Below, piece by piece: positions 12,016-27,622 of a stretch of DNA of 64,000 bases (position 1 is the stretch's first letter; the number at the start of each line of letters is the position of its first letter). The stretch covers positions 1,308,734 through 1,372,733 of the forward strand of contig NW_012236530.1 of NCBI RefSeq assembly GCF_000787575.1, read 5' to 3'. The position numbers and the translations under genes were made by a program. The notes beneath the pieces were generated by a model. The model ran no database searches. It was not told the origin of the DNA and saw only the letters and a program-made list of their open reading frames with translations. This DNA comes from Acytostelium subglobosum LB1 (taxonomy: Eukaryota; Evosea; Eumycetozoa; Acytosteliales; Acytosteliaceae).

Positions 12016-12330
12016 TCATTTATTGTGAATAGTCTTCTTGGTCTCGTTGTCCTGAGCCTTCCTTGTGAACAACTCGATCCTCTTGTATTCTACATAGGGA
12101 TGTGTCTCAAGGGCTCCAACAAAAATGTCGCCAATGTTGATGGCAGCATTCTCATCTCTATCCATCCATAAAGTACCACACTTGGGGGCATCTCAGCTGT
12201 TTCCAGGGGAGTCTAGCTGCACCTGTCTCATTAGACACATGTCGACTCATTCGAAAGGTGAATGGTTTGCCATCTACCTTACTACATCTACATCCACACG
12301 TCATTAACCAAACTTCAATCATTGACTTTC
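12016..12330 (-). pseudogene. Relic of a Fanzor/TnpB-like transposon nuclease (C-terminal end)
   Basis: On the minus strand the peptide KCGTLWMDRDENAAINI is encoded near 12130-12195, followed by an open stretch to a stop at 12016. The layout Cys pair - W - RD-x-NAA-x-NI is the hallmark of the C-terminal zinc ribbon and last RuvC motif of TnpB (IS605/IS607) and its eukaryotic relatives, the Fanzor proteins. Upstream frames hold a CRCSKVDGK segment that could be the first half of the zinc ribbon, but reading continuity is lost and no N-terminal part is present. It sits between the two H2B genes and is probably a dead fragment of a DNA transposon. These proteins are RNA-guided nucleases when intact; nothing here suggests activity. 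Confidence 0.6.
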
Positions 12331-12518
12331 TATGATGTTTATAATGAATACCCAATTTGGTATTGCTCACCCTGTCAATCAATCTAGATTCTTGTAATGT
12401 TATTTACTTTGCATTCATTCATCTCAATATTCATTCATAAATATCCATACTCTATGAGTATACAAATACAAATAAATATTCAAACTCTCAAGTCCCTGAT
12501 ATCCCTCAGTTAATAATA

Positions 12519-13166
12519 ATGCCTCCAAAGAAGACGACGACCACCTATGTTGATGAAGTGGATATACCAATAGAAGAGGTAGAGGAAGTATCCATTACTT
12601 CTCGGGGGTCCAATGTATTGCCAACAGCAAAAAAGAGAGCGCCAACTAGTACCTCTTCTCCTCAACCTCGTGCTGCATCAAAGACAACAACACCAACACC
12701 AACACCTGCAGCAAAGAAAACTGCTGCTGGTGCAAAGAAGAAGCAACAACCTAAAAAGGTTGCCAAGACTAGTACAAAGGCGGGAACAGGATTGAAAAAG
12801 AAGACGAGGAGAAGAAAGAAGAAAATGACGTTCTCATTGTACATTCACAGGATACTCAAGACTTTGGTGGAGGCTACGAGACGTCGTTCAGGATTACGGG
12901 GTGCTGATGAGAAGAAGAGAGTTACAATATCAACAATGTCAATGGCGGTCATGAACTCATTTGTCTTTGACATCTTTGAGAGAATAGCTACTGAGGCTGG
13001 GCTACTGGCCAGAAAGAGAAAGAGAAAGACTCTCCACTCACGAGACATCCAAGTGGCAGTCCGTATCATCCTCTCTGGAGAACTTGCCAAACATGCAATC
13101 GTACAAGGAATGACAGCAGTATCCAAGTTCTACCCAGTATCAAATAATTCAAATCATGATCATTGA
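12519..13166 (+). CDS. Histone H2B variant with long N-terminal tail
   Basis: Intronless, 215 residues. The C-terminal 105 residues are a full H2B fold (TFSLYIHRILKTL, SMAVMNSFVFDIFERIATEAG, KTLHSRDIQVAVRIILSGE, AVSKFYP). The N-terminal tail is about 105 residues, twice that of the first H2B, with an acidic start (VDEVDIPIEEVEEV), a Ser/Thr/Pro-rich middle and Lys/Arg clusters. The alpha 1-alpha 2 loop is longer still and Arg-rich (EATRRRSGLRGADEKK). Codon use is AT-leaning and unbiased, and no histone stem-loop follows the stop, so a replication-independent, polyadenylated, perhaps developmental or germ-stage variant is inferred. It is a tandem duplicate of its neighbour that has diverged strongly outside the fold. 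Confidence 0.9.
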   Translation: MPPKKTTTTYVDEVDIPIEEVEEVSITSRGSNVLPTAKKRAPTSTSSPQPRAASKTTTPTPTPAAKKTAAGAKKKQQPKKVAKTSTKAGTGLKKKTRRRKKKMTFSLYIHRILKTLVEATRRRSGLRGADEKKRVTISTMSMAVMNSFVFDIFERIATEAGLLARKRKRKTLHSRDIQVAVRIILSGELAKHAIVQGMTAVSKFYPVSNNSNHDH

Positions 13167-13362
13167 TTGATCAATTGAGGTCCAACCCAAATACATCATT
13201 ATTACATGATAATTATTATACAATGACATAATCAGAAGTTTTAGTTATTTAAAGATATATTATTGTGAGATATATATGTTACCATTACAAGATATGACCC
13301 TGGGACATCACAAACCAAAATAGATACTGATATGGTAATTACCAAAGCAGTGAGGGATGTGA

Positions 13363-13701
13363 GTGGATCGGATGGACATGTATGGCGTAATTCATATGTC
13401 CAAAGAACATGGCAGCTACTTTGGAACATATGATCAGTTCAAACGAGGATTTGGTGCGATGGCCACAAAGAGAATCAAAGAATACATACTTGTGCTGCCT
13501 GCTGATATCCGTCCTCTGGTTGAGGCAGAGTTGCCCACCACACTCAAGGACAACCTCTTTGGGGTGATGCCACAGCACATCATTGTTGTCCAGCAGGCCA
13601 ATGGGCAAGCGAGACCCTTTACAAAGATGGAGATTGTTTTGTGTCCTGTGTTTGTGAGGTCAAGAGAGACAGAGACACAACAAACGTGTGGGTGTGTTTG
13701 A
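13363..13701 (+). CDS. Hypothetical protein or gene fragment, 112 residues
   Basis: A single open frame with coding-like composition in its middle (GYFGTY-like start, KRGFGAMATKRIKEYILVLP, LPTTLKDNLFGVMPQHIIVV). I do not recognise the family. The codons between 13420 and 13630 resemble real local genes, whereas the ends look like spacer, which suggests a fragment of a larger gene or an exon whose partners I could not find. Flanking DNA (13167-13362 and 13702-14160) is AT-rich, with CAAT repeats at 14100-14150 just before the next gene. Treat as doubtful. Confidence 0.3.
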   Translation: MDRMDMYGVIHMSKEHGSYFGTYDQFKRGFGAMATKRIKEYILVLPADIRPLVEAELPTTLKDNLFGVMPQHIIVVQQANGQARPFTKMEIVLCPVFVRSRETETQQTCGCV

Positions 13702-14160
13702 ATTTCACTTCACTTGTAAGTATGAAAGCTAATGAGTGTGTGTCGATTGGTGGAGAGACAAATAACATTGTTAGTGAAACGGCGTGGGGATTGGTCAATG
13801 ACATAATCTAATCTAGAAATGTGAGTGGTGAGCTGTACTGACAATAGTCATACACATTACGATACATGGTATATATGGCACAAGCATCATGATTACTTAC
13901 CATCACAAGCCATACTATATACACTTTTGGAGCATCATAGTGGCGTACAGACACTGTCACCAACAACTTCAACTATCCATCATAATGACGCCTTTGGAAT
14001 AATAAGTCTTCATTGGACGTCTGTTAACAAAGGTATTTGAACAGCTGTCTTTCAACATCATTCAATGTCAATGTTAATCAAACATACTTAAATAATAACA
14101 ATCAATCAATCAATCAATCAATCTATTAAATCAATTAATCAATCAATCAATTAATAACAA

Positions 14161-15297
14161 ATGGAAGCTAAAGCAACTGAATCTGGTACATTGGAGCAGA
14201 GAGAGAAGATGATGGCATTCTTCAAGGTGATGGATTTGGCTGATGGACATATGCGTACTTCCGCCTTGACTGCTGCAACAAAGTTGGACGTGGCCAGTGC
14301 CTTCCAACCTGGCCAGAGATGTACAATTGAGGAGTTGGCCAAGAAGACCAACTGCAACCAACAGTATCTGTACCGTTTACTTCGTGCGTTGACCTCGATC
14401 GGATTCTTCAAGGAGGTGGAGACTGGAGTGTTTGAGCATACTCCAATGTCCGAGGCACTGATGTCCAGCCATATGCGTGATATTGTCATGATGTCTGGCT
14501 TGCGCTCAATGGTGGAGCCATTCTATGACCTGTCCGAGACCGTCAAGAATGGAAAGATCAACGAGGCTAAGGTGTTTGAGGGCCATCCAACCTACTGGGA
14601 CAGCCTCAGGACCAGACCAGAGGAGGAAGCCATCTTCAGCAGGGCCATGACGAGCTTCACTGTGACTTGTGCTCCTCAACTCGTCCAGATGGCCGACTAC
14701 AATCAGTTTGAGACTGTTTGTGATCTTGGTGGCTCCCAGGGTATCCTTCTCTCAGAGATCCTCAAGCAGTCGCCCAAGGTCAAGGTTGGTTTGAACTTTG
14801 ATCTACCATCAGTTATCAATCAGAACAAGAACAACCAAGCCCTGATCAAGACCCGTGATCCACGATTCCAGGAGGTGGAGGGATCATTCTTCACCAAGGT
14901 ACCTGAGGCCGATTGCTACACTCTCAAGAACATTCTTCATGATTGGGACAACAAAGCTGTCATTGAGATCCTCAAGACCGTCTCCAAGAGCATGAAGCCA
15001 ACTTCCAAGGTCTACGTCTATGACTTCCTCATGGCTGAGAAGTCCACTCCAGAGAATTCCTTTATCTCATGGCTTGACATCAGTTAGTACTCCAACTACC
15101 CAATCCACCTCAAGAATTAACAATTTAACTAACTTATCCTCTTACAACTTATTATAGAGATGATGGCACTCCTTAATGGTTTGGAGAGGAGCTTGGATGA
15201 TTGGAAGACTGTATCCAATGGATGTGGACTAAAGGTGGAGAAGGTGATCCCATCGCCAATGCCCCATGCTCCAACTCTGGTCATCTTTGGCAAGTGA
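14161..15297 (+). CDS. SAM-dependent O-methyltransferase (COMT-like)
   Basis: Two exons, 14161..15082 and 15158..15297, give 353 residues. The N-terminal third is the dimerisation winged helix of small-molecule O-methyltransferases (TIEELAKKTNCNQQYLYRLLRAL). The Rossmann part has the SAM loop VCDLGGSQG (about residues 188-196), the catalytic region LKNILHDWDNKAVIEILK with the general-base His, and the terminal LDIKMMALLNGLERS and HAPTLVIFGK elements completed by exon 2. Dictyostelids carry many paralogues; one, DmtA, methylates the last DIF-1 precursor, others act on polyketides. Which substrate this one uses cannot be read from sequence. The 5' leader is rich in CAATCAATCA. It converges on the kinase gene 196 bp downstream. 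Confidence 0.9.
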
Positions 15298-15493
15298 TTG
15301 GAATAGATCTCAAGATTCCTCCCTGGCCTTAGGTCGAGCATCCCATCCAACCACCCTATGAGGTAGTTTGTTTCAATTATCCATCCATTATCCACAATCA
15401 TAGTACCCTAATAAATAATAAAGTCTCTCTATTGTGTTGATCATTTCCAACATCATACGTTTCCATTTATTGATGGTGTGGCGTGGCGTGGCT

Positions 15494-18400
15494 TTAGAAT
15501 GGCACAAAGTTATTGAGTATGTTATCCTTCCTGATGTCCTGTTTCTTGAATCTCTCGGAAAGGATTTGCTTTCCTCTGTCAGCGCAGTTCAAGAACGAGT
15601 GTCTGAGCAGCATCTCTGGCACCGGTCTAACAAATGGATCAGTGTTGAGGCACAGATCGACAAAGTCAACAAGCTCACGGGACTATAGTTGAATGAATGG
15701 TAGGGTAGGTAGGGTAGGTCAGTGAGACATATTCAAGGATTGTGTCCACTACTGGATGTTATGGGATACTTACAAACTTTGATGGGTTGACCAGCTTGTA
15801 ACCAATGGTACCTGTGTAGAACATCGACTTCAATGATGTATCCTTGCCATAGGGCACGGTGCCCTCTGCTAGCTCGACTATCAGACAGCCCAAACTGAAT
15901 ATGTCCACCTGGGTGTCGTAGGGCTCGCGTCTGACGATCTCTGGCGCGATTCTGCCCATGGTACCACACATCCTGGTGCGACCACGACCAAGACTGTTGG
16001 TAGTTGCAAGACCAAAGTCTGCAATCTTTACCTTGCCACGGCGAGTTAGCAGGATGTTCCTGGACTTGATATCGCGGTGAATGATGCCCTGTGATCGGAG
16101 GTACACCAGACCCTCGAGCAACTGTTTGGTGATGTAGGCAATCAGTGGCTCTTCCAGTGGGTTGGGTGTTGTGGTGTGGCCAGGATTGCTCTTCCATTCG
16201 TCCTGGATGAGGTCTCTGACCGTTCCACCATCGCAGTACTCCATGATGATCCAAAGATGTCCCTTGCACAAGTAGGACTCGTAGTATGACACGACGTTGG
16301 GATGTTTACAATAGCTGTGTATATACAACTCGGGAATGATTGGACTACCCCTCTTTGTTCGCTCCATCAACACCTTGATCGCCACCTGTTTGTTATCCGA
16401 CTTCCTAACTGCATAGAATACATTTCCAAATGCACTATTGTTTGTTTGATAGATTGTTAGTAGGAGTTTGAGACGTTCAAGTGATTGATTGTATTTGAAC
16501 TTACCCTGTACCAAGCTTCATCTTCTCCTTGAATAGAAGTAGGGGATTGCCATTGGAGAATATGGACTCATCACATCTTGGAAGAGGAGGTGGACGTGGC
16601 ACTTGAGCACGCGCCATGGGTGGGATGAAGCGGGAGACAGTGACCATCTGTTGTTGTTGATCCTCCGTGCATGTTGGTATAACAGAGACAATGGCTCTTC
16701 GTGTGGGCTTGGTCGATGGCAATGTAAGTCTCCAATTACCAACTCTATTGCTTGATCCAAGTGTTATGCTACTGCCGCCACTTGTCGTTGTTGTTGTCGT
16801 ATTGTTGTTGTTACTGTTGCTGAGTGATAGACTGGATTTTGATCGCGACTGGAACCTCGCTGGCTTGTAACCTGTATAGGGAATAATCAGAGTTGACCCG
16901 CTGGGCGATCTGTGAATGGAAGGGATGATGAGCTGTACCTTCTTTATCTGTTCGGGTTCGGGCTCCTCGGGTTGTTGCTGTTCATGCTCTTGGCCAGGGA
17001 GCAGAGTGGTCATCCTGCGCTTGATTGACTCCTTGGTCTTCTTGTTGGATCTATAGTAGTTGGGAGGGATGGGCTGATTGGGTATGGTATCCTTGGTGAG
17101 GAAGTAGATGGAGTTCCAGGCGATCTCAAAGTTTTTCATGATCTCCTCTTCACTAAGGCCTGACATGCGTACATAGGCCTGCAGCTTGGGTGGCATGCTC
17201 TTGAGCGTCCTCTGCTGTGACAGGATGGACTCGGCGTCGTCACGCTGGAAGACAAAGCTCTCTACCTTTGACAGATGCTCCTTGAGCACGTCGAGAACCG
17301 GCTGGCCTTCGACCTCCTTGGCGCCACATAGAACTGAGAGCGTGTTGATGGCCTTGTACTGGATGGCCTGACGCGAGTTGAGGCACAGTGACACGATGCC
17401 CTCGAGTGAGGGCGTGGTTCCGCTGAGTACAAGACGGGAGAATGTGGAGAGATACTCGTCGACTGAGTGCAAGTCATCTTCCTCCTTCTCGGCAGCCTCC
17501 TCCTCGAGAAGCTTGATCGTCAGCTGGATGTCGAGTGCGCGTCCCCAGTTCTCGATGGCACGCGTCTTTTGCAGATCAGTGAGCTGCTCCTCAGTGAAGA
17601 CTGGCTCGAACAGATCGTTGAAGCACTGGCGGTATAGCTCGCAGGCTGTGGTGACCAGCGCGTAGACGGCACCGCGTGGGCCGCCAAACTGATTGAGTGT
17701 TACCAGGTGTCGGTGGTAGGCGGTCGCCAGGTGGTAGGTGGTGATGGGCGATGGGTAGATGTGATTACTGTACGCCAGCGACTGGATGGACTGTGTGTGC
17801 AGCATCTTCCAGAGGTCCTCTGTCTGGATGTTCTCCTCGTTGGACCACTCTGACATCAAGAACTGACACTTCATCCTCCTCGAGTACCTGCTCAGTGTGA
17901 TTCCCCACTTCCTCAGTGCCATCGCCATTGACTTTGTAATCGAAGGGTTGTCGGAAGGTTTAGTCTGTTGTTCCATTTGTCGTTGTAGTAATACTAATGC
18001 CTATTATTGATTGATTGAATGAGTGAGTGAGTGTGATTGAATGATTGAATGAGGTTACTTACTCGGTGGAACTTCTCACATGTCGCCTTGTACATTGGCA
18101 ACTCGAGGTAGGTGCATAGGATAAAGAGACAGTCGCCCCAGCGTATCCATAGAGCGGGGTCGGACCAGGGAGAGTTGGGATCATCGCTCGGGGTGATGGG
18201 AGGAGGCGCGGCGGGCAAGGAGACCGCGCGCATGAAGCGCTGAAGTGAGTTGACGCCGCCACCGTGTGCGTGACCGCCATCAGGGTTGGATACATTGTTG
18301 GAGATTGTCGATCGAGACAATGGTGTTTGTTTGGGATGTGGCTGTTTGCTATTGCGTTGCTGTTGTTGCTGTTGCGCTGTGGGCTGCACAGGCTTGGGTG

Positions 18401-20294
18401 GGTTGGCCGTGAAGCTGAGCAGCGTGGTGAGCGTGACGGTGGTTGGATAGCCACCGCTGGCGATCTGTAGGGCGTGCTGGTACTTGCTGCACACGTCAAA
18501 TAGGGGCTCGCGAAGCAGCATCGATTGAAGACCGTCGACGAATGGAGTGTTGGGCGGTTGCTGTGCTGACTGCGTGGGCATGGGGATGAGGTCCTCGTTC
18601 CAGTCCAGCAGACAGAGGTCCACAGTCTTGCCACCAAGCAACTCTTTGATCTTCTTGTGAATGAGTTTGGACCATTTGATCAGGGTTTCGACGTCCTTGG
18701 GGTTCTGATCCATCAGCAAACGATACTTGTACTCCAGACCAATGTCGACGAGCTGGTGTCGCGGATTGCCTGCGCTGACCGCGCTACACTCGCTGCCCAT
18801 CGACTGAATCGACATCTTCCTGCTCTGCTCCAATGCCATTGTCAGACTCTGTTCGTCCACGGGAATGGCCACAGGCTCGCGCGCCTCTGGCACCGCCAAA
18901 TCCGGCGACTCTGCCGCGGCAAAGTCCAGCTGTGAGTCTGTGTCCTTGGACTCAGTGATCGATGGCTCGACCTCAACATGATTGATTGTGAATGCCTGCG
19001 CTGCCGGTACCTCGAGGATGACCGCTGGCGTGGCAGGTGTCGTCTCTGGCGCAGCTGGTGTCTGTGTGGTTGCGAGCGAAAGAGATATCTTGGATGGCGC
19101 CAACAAGAATGGCTTCTCACGGACAAACACTATGTCCTCGCTTGGCTGGCTTTGTTGAGTAGCAACAGCGGCAGCTGGTGTGTGAGTGTGTACTGTCTCT
19201 GCCACGACCTTTGTTGTTTGCTCCTGTGGTGGCTCGCTCGTGAGACTCTGAATCAGCTGCTGCAGATCGTCCAGCTCCTCGGGCAGGGCCGGGCGCTTGA
19301 TGCGCAATGTAGACGTTCGCGACGTTGACAAAATGCTTGACTGGCTACTCGCGCGCTGCAACTCTGACTTGATGAATGAGTTTGTAATCTCCTCCTCGAG
19401 CTTGGACAGCTCTTCCAGCTCCTTGTCCACGGACTTTGACTTGGGAATCTTGCCTGTGCCGATGGGGATGTTTGTGTGGTTGGCGTTGAGGTTGGCGGGC
19501 GTGACCGTGCCCGACTTGTTTGAAGAGCCAATTGACGGCGAAGAGCTCAGCTGATTCATAATGTTGGGCGAGCTGCCTGATGACAACTGTATGTCGCCCG
19601 TGTCCAAGTCGTTGGTGCTGTCACTATCATCGTCGTCATCATCATTATTGTTGTTGTGGCTTGTTGTATGTGTTGTAGTGGTCGTAGTAGTAGCCGTGCC
19701 CTTTAGCATTGCCTTGGATGACGCGGATGTAGCCATTGGTTTGAATGTGTTCATCATTGTACGAGTGTAGGCTGCCACCTCTGAGTCATAGTCGTCGTCC
19801 TCATCCTCATCGTCATCATCATCAAAGTAATCATCATAGTCATCATACTCCTCGCGCAACTCACTGAATGAATAGCTACTCGACAGATGCATATGTTGTT
19901 GGTTATGGCTGCCGGGAGCAGTCTGTGGCGTCGATGGTTGTTGCTGTTGTTGTTGTGCTACAACTTGTTGCTCTTCGTATGGATGAATGATATGACCGTC
20001 ATGGTCGAATAGTAGGTCGTTGGCACTGACGTTGACTTGGTAGCGCTTTGAATAACGCTCACGTATATTATCTCGTAGACTGTCGCCTCCTCCACCTTTG
20101 CTATTCATACTGATACTTCGATCGAGATCATCATTGTCGATGCCCTCGGACTTTGACCTGCCACGACTTGACTTTGATCTATTTTGCAACAACATAGACA
20201 TGGCCTGTATCGAGGACTCCACATCCTCGTCATATAGTTGTTGTTGTTGTTGTTGATCTCTACTCAATCCATTTGTGCTGCCATTGTTGTCCAT
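15494..20294 (-). CDS. Large STE-group protein kinase, kinase domain at C-terminus (1,525 residues)
   Basis: Four exons: complement(18063..20294, 16505..18000, 15774..16434, 15494..15682), all in phase. Residues 1-520 are low complexity (Gln, Ser/Thr, an Asp/Glu run near 170, Pro/Ala stretches) with short Glu-rich coils. Residues about 530-930 look like a helical TPR-type solenoid (DPALWIRWGDCLFILCTYLE, KFHRALVLLQRQME). A Glu/Ser/Thr linker follows, then the kinase domain from about 1,235: glycine loop GTGAFGNV, VAIK, HRDIKSRN, DFG, and an unusual GRIAPE in place of the PYWMAPE of Ste20 kinases, ending with the final Arg (DPFVRP) in the last exon. All catalytic residues are present, so an active enzyme is expected. 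It recalls the STE-type mkc kinases of Dictyostelium, but that placement is from memory and uncertain. Pathway unknown. Confidence 0.85.
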
Positions 20295-20346
20295 GGTCTA
20301 TCTTATGAATAAATATATATATATATATATATGTTATGTTTGTATA

Positions 20347-20377
<31 letters not shown>

Positions 20378-21529
20378 ATCTGTGACCAAGTTGGAAATGG
20401 ACTAAGTCAGGTGAGCGACTTCTGTTTGTGTGTGGTGTGTGTGTGAATGAATGAATGAGGTCGAAGCCTCGGGAAACGGAAGATCTGTGTTTGGGTCCTT
20501 GACTTCTATTTATGTGAGTGTGAGTGTGTGAGTGTGTGAGTGTGTGAGTGTGATTGATAAATCTAAGATATAAGATATCTGTGATCTGTGTATATGTGTG
20601 TGTGTGTGTACGAAAAGGTGAATGGTTAATGAAGATTAATCTTTGATGAGCCTGTCACTAATTCACTCAAGGATCTATGTGGTCATCAATTGAATTAGTA
20701 AAGGATATTTATTGATTTTTTATTATTAAATGACTTTGGGAGCTCCCCTTCATCGTTGTTAGGTTTTGTGATGACGAGGGGAGAGGTCACAACCCCCCTC
20801 CTTCACTCTGAGACTCGAGAACTCACTTGGTTTTGGTGTCGCGAGCTTATCAACTTTCGAGATAAGCACTCCCCCCCGTTTGGTTGTATGATTGATTGAT
20901 TGGTCAGGTGAGGGCAAGGGTTTGTTTGATTGTCGTCAACATTAAATTGTCAACAAATAAAGTTGACGACATGTGTCCAGGCATGTTATGTGATTAGTTT
21001 GGTGGACGAGGGAAAGATAGACAAACGAATGGCCGACCAGGGCCAGCAGGACTTGTTTAACATTACATTTATTGAGGTGATATGAAGGACAGGATGGATG
21101 GATGGATGGATGTTGAAGTTATACTACAATCTCAACAAAGTAAAGTTGACTTTGTCTTTGAGCATGGATGGATGGATTGATGGATTGGTCGTTAAGAAAG
21201 AGAGTTGAGATGAGATGGTGGAGTGGAGGGAGTCTTCGGGTAAGGCTAGTACTATATATATCCTAAGGTGTAAGTTGATTGATTGACTGATTGATTGACT
21301 GATTGGGTGTTGTTGTAAATATATATATAATATATATAATAATTATAATAATATAATATAAATATAAAAAAGGAAAGGATCGACTGGAGTGGCTAGACAT
21401 GGACAGAGGGATGACGACGATCAGGGACGGTACAGGTGCGACTACACCCGACCGGCCGGTCGGGACCATCCCCCACCACGACCCATGCAATGCACCATCA
21501 CACACAAACAGACCTGAAGCCTAAACACT
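20295..21529. other. Intergenic region with TG, TA and TGGA microsatellites
   Basis: 1.2 kb between two minus-strand kinase genes. Contains (TA)n at 20308-20331, several TG/TGTGAG runs to 20610, TGGA repeats near 21092-21111, and ATTGATTG runs at 20889-20900 and 21279-21305, i.e. CAAT in the sense of the flanking genes. No RNA gene or coding signal recognised. Confidence 0.6.
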
Positions 21530-25105
<3,576 letters not shown>

Positions 25106-27622
25106 GATTTGTTTGATTCGTGATTGACTGGACTGACTACTGGACTGGACTGACTGGCTTTGTTGTCTAGTAATATATATATATAAAGTTGATTGATTGA
25201 TAATATGTCGGCCTGCTCTTTTAAAAATACACTGATTATGTTATAATGATTGATTGAGTTGATGTTGATATTGATGCTGATGTTGATACTGTATTGAGGC
25301 AAGGTGAGCTGTACCAAGATGTTAATACACAGAGCGATATTGGCGCTTTAGATTTGATTGATTGATGTGTTTGATTTGAATGATTGAATGATTGATTGGC
25401 GCGTATTGGTATTACTACAATGATTCTGTGCAATCGCAAAACATGTTATTGATTGATATTGACAACAGATAGATAGATAGAGGAGGGATATATACTAATA
25501 CAAACACACAAACAACAAACAAATATTATAATGTATGAGTGAGAGTGTGAGAGTGAGGAGTGACGTCCGGCTTGATGGCTTGAAAGACAGACAAAGAGTG
25601 AATGATGTTAGATTAGAGTGTATGAGTGAGAATGAGTGTTAGTGAGAGTGAGAATGGGTAGCCAGCTGGGCTGCCTGCCGGCTTTGTGTGATGGGGGTTG
25701 GTTGTGTGTGGCGTGTGTGTGTGCCCAGAGCAGGCAGTTGGGCTTCTTCTTCTCGCTCATTCAACAACACTCATAAGTAAAACACAAACACACACAATAC
25801 AAATTAAAAAAATTCATTCATTCATTTTGTGTGTGGTGTTGGTAGTGTGAGTGAGGGAATTCAATTGATGTGATTGATTGATGATGGTGTTCGTGTGTGT
25901 GTGTGTGTGTGTGTGTTTGAGATGAGGATGATGGTGTCAGGTGTGAATACGACATAGATCGATCAATCGATAAATGAATATTGTTGTTGGTAATCAATTA
26001 TAATCCAACACCTGAATCTAGATGATGACTTTGAGTGAATATGCGTAATGAGTGAGAGGATTGATGATGTCTTTGCCAAACTAGGTCAAGTTATCAGTTT
26101 GGTTGATGATCATTTCCACGACGCCAACGCCACCAACAACTGCTTTAATGGTCAACCGACAGGACAAGTGTTCCGCAAGTGCCCTCTGAGTTTCCAATGA
26201 ACATTTATCACCTCACTGTCATCCATCCCACATCCATCAAGCATCGTCTTCGGTCGTGAGTTTATGTTTTGTGTGTGTTCAAGGATCAAGTATGATTGAT
26301 TGAGTTTGTCGAAGTTGTTGGTGCTTCCTCTGCTTCTGTTTCTGTTGTTTTTGTTGTTGTTGTTGTTGTTCACCATGGTGACTTTACCTAACTAGCCTGA
26401 ACTGAAGGGCCTGTGATGAAGGACCTTTGTAATAAATAAGTAGAATGAAGGAATGAATGAATAAATGTCTGATCAGAATACTTTTGGTTGCCCTTGAAGA
26501 TGGGATCAGTGGAAGAGACCTAGTCCTAGGAAACACACACACTCAACAAGTTGTTGATTTTACATCATCCATCTCACAGTTCCCTCATCCATCCGATTGG
26601 ACTAAGTCCTGAAAAACAACCACATAGCCATCCCATCAAATCAAATCAAACACAAGACCAAACAAACAAACAAACAATTATTTATTTGAAATTGAATCGA
26701 GATGGTTTGTTTTGTGATCGTTGTCGATGTTCATTCTGAATTGATGTCGATTTAAACAACTTGAAGTTAGTAAATCAACATCTTCAATCTTGAGGAATGA
26801 AGACAATCCTTTGATGTTCATTCATTCATTCATTCAACATCATCTCCGTAGTTATAACAAATAATATCATAGTATCTAACAAAGTTATATTTGTTGTTTT
26901 GGAATGAACAGTCAATGACATCTCAGCCAAAGTTCAATCAAACACCCTTCCAATCGATCGACTCTTGGTGTTTGGGAGGGAGCAAACTTTTTATTTTTCA
27001 TCAGATAATCACATTGGTATTCTTGCTAAGATAATAATTCACAAACATAATTCACGTTATTAATAAATTATTCTATACTCTGGACTCTATCTTATTTATA
27101 TATCTAGATTGAATGATACTTTAAAATGATACTTCATTCAATCAATTTTTTAAATACATCAAGAAATTATCTATCTCGATGTATCTTGGTCGGATGAACA
27201 TTTGGAATGGTCTAACCAATTGGATTAAATTACTCAAGTAGTAGAGATCTAATCCTTAATAAAGTAGACAGTTTCAAAATTCCTTGAGATAAAGAATTAT
27301 AATGAACAATTTTTTTTTTATTGGCCCTTATTCGTTGTTAATAATATCTCATAAAAATTCACCTATTAATGTACTCTAATATGATACCTATTGATCACCT
27401 GATGACTGTTGGAATTATATTTACAACTCCTGGAATAGTCAGTGAAAGAGTGTGAGGGTNNNNNNNNNNNNNNNNNNNNNNNNNNNNNNNNNNNNNNNNN
27501 NNNNNNNNNNNNNNNNNNNNNNNNNNNNNNNNNNNNNNNNNNNNNNNNNNNNNNNNNNNTCTACGCACATCACTCACCATTTATTCAATCATTATCTAGT
27601 TGGATTCATTCATTCAAAGACA
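25106..27622. other. Long AT-rich spacer without recognisable genes
   Basis: 2.5 kb between the SLK-like and piggyBac-like genes. Holds TG runs (25890-25918), ATTG tetranucleotides, a GTT run near 26340-26372 and an inverted repeat with arms CAAACACC (26939-26946) and GGTGTTTG (26967-26974). From about 26,980 the DNA turns very AT-rich, and it is broken by a 100-N gap at 27460. A 74-codon minus frame at 26152-26376 is Asn-rich through the GTT run and is not convincing. Confidence 0.55.
27460..27559. other. Assembly gap (100 N)
   Basis: Exactly 100 N, 63 bp upstream of the piggyBac-like start codon, so the promoter and possible 5' terminal repeat of that gene are partly missing. Confidence 0.95.
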
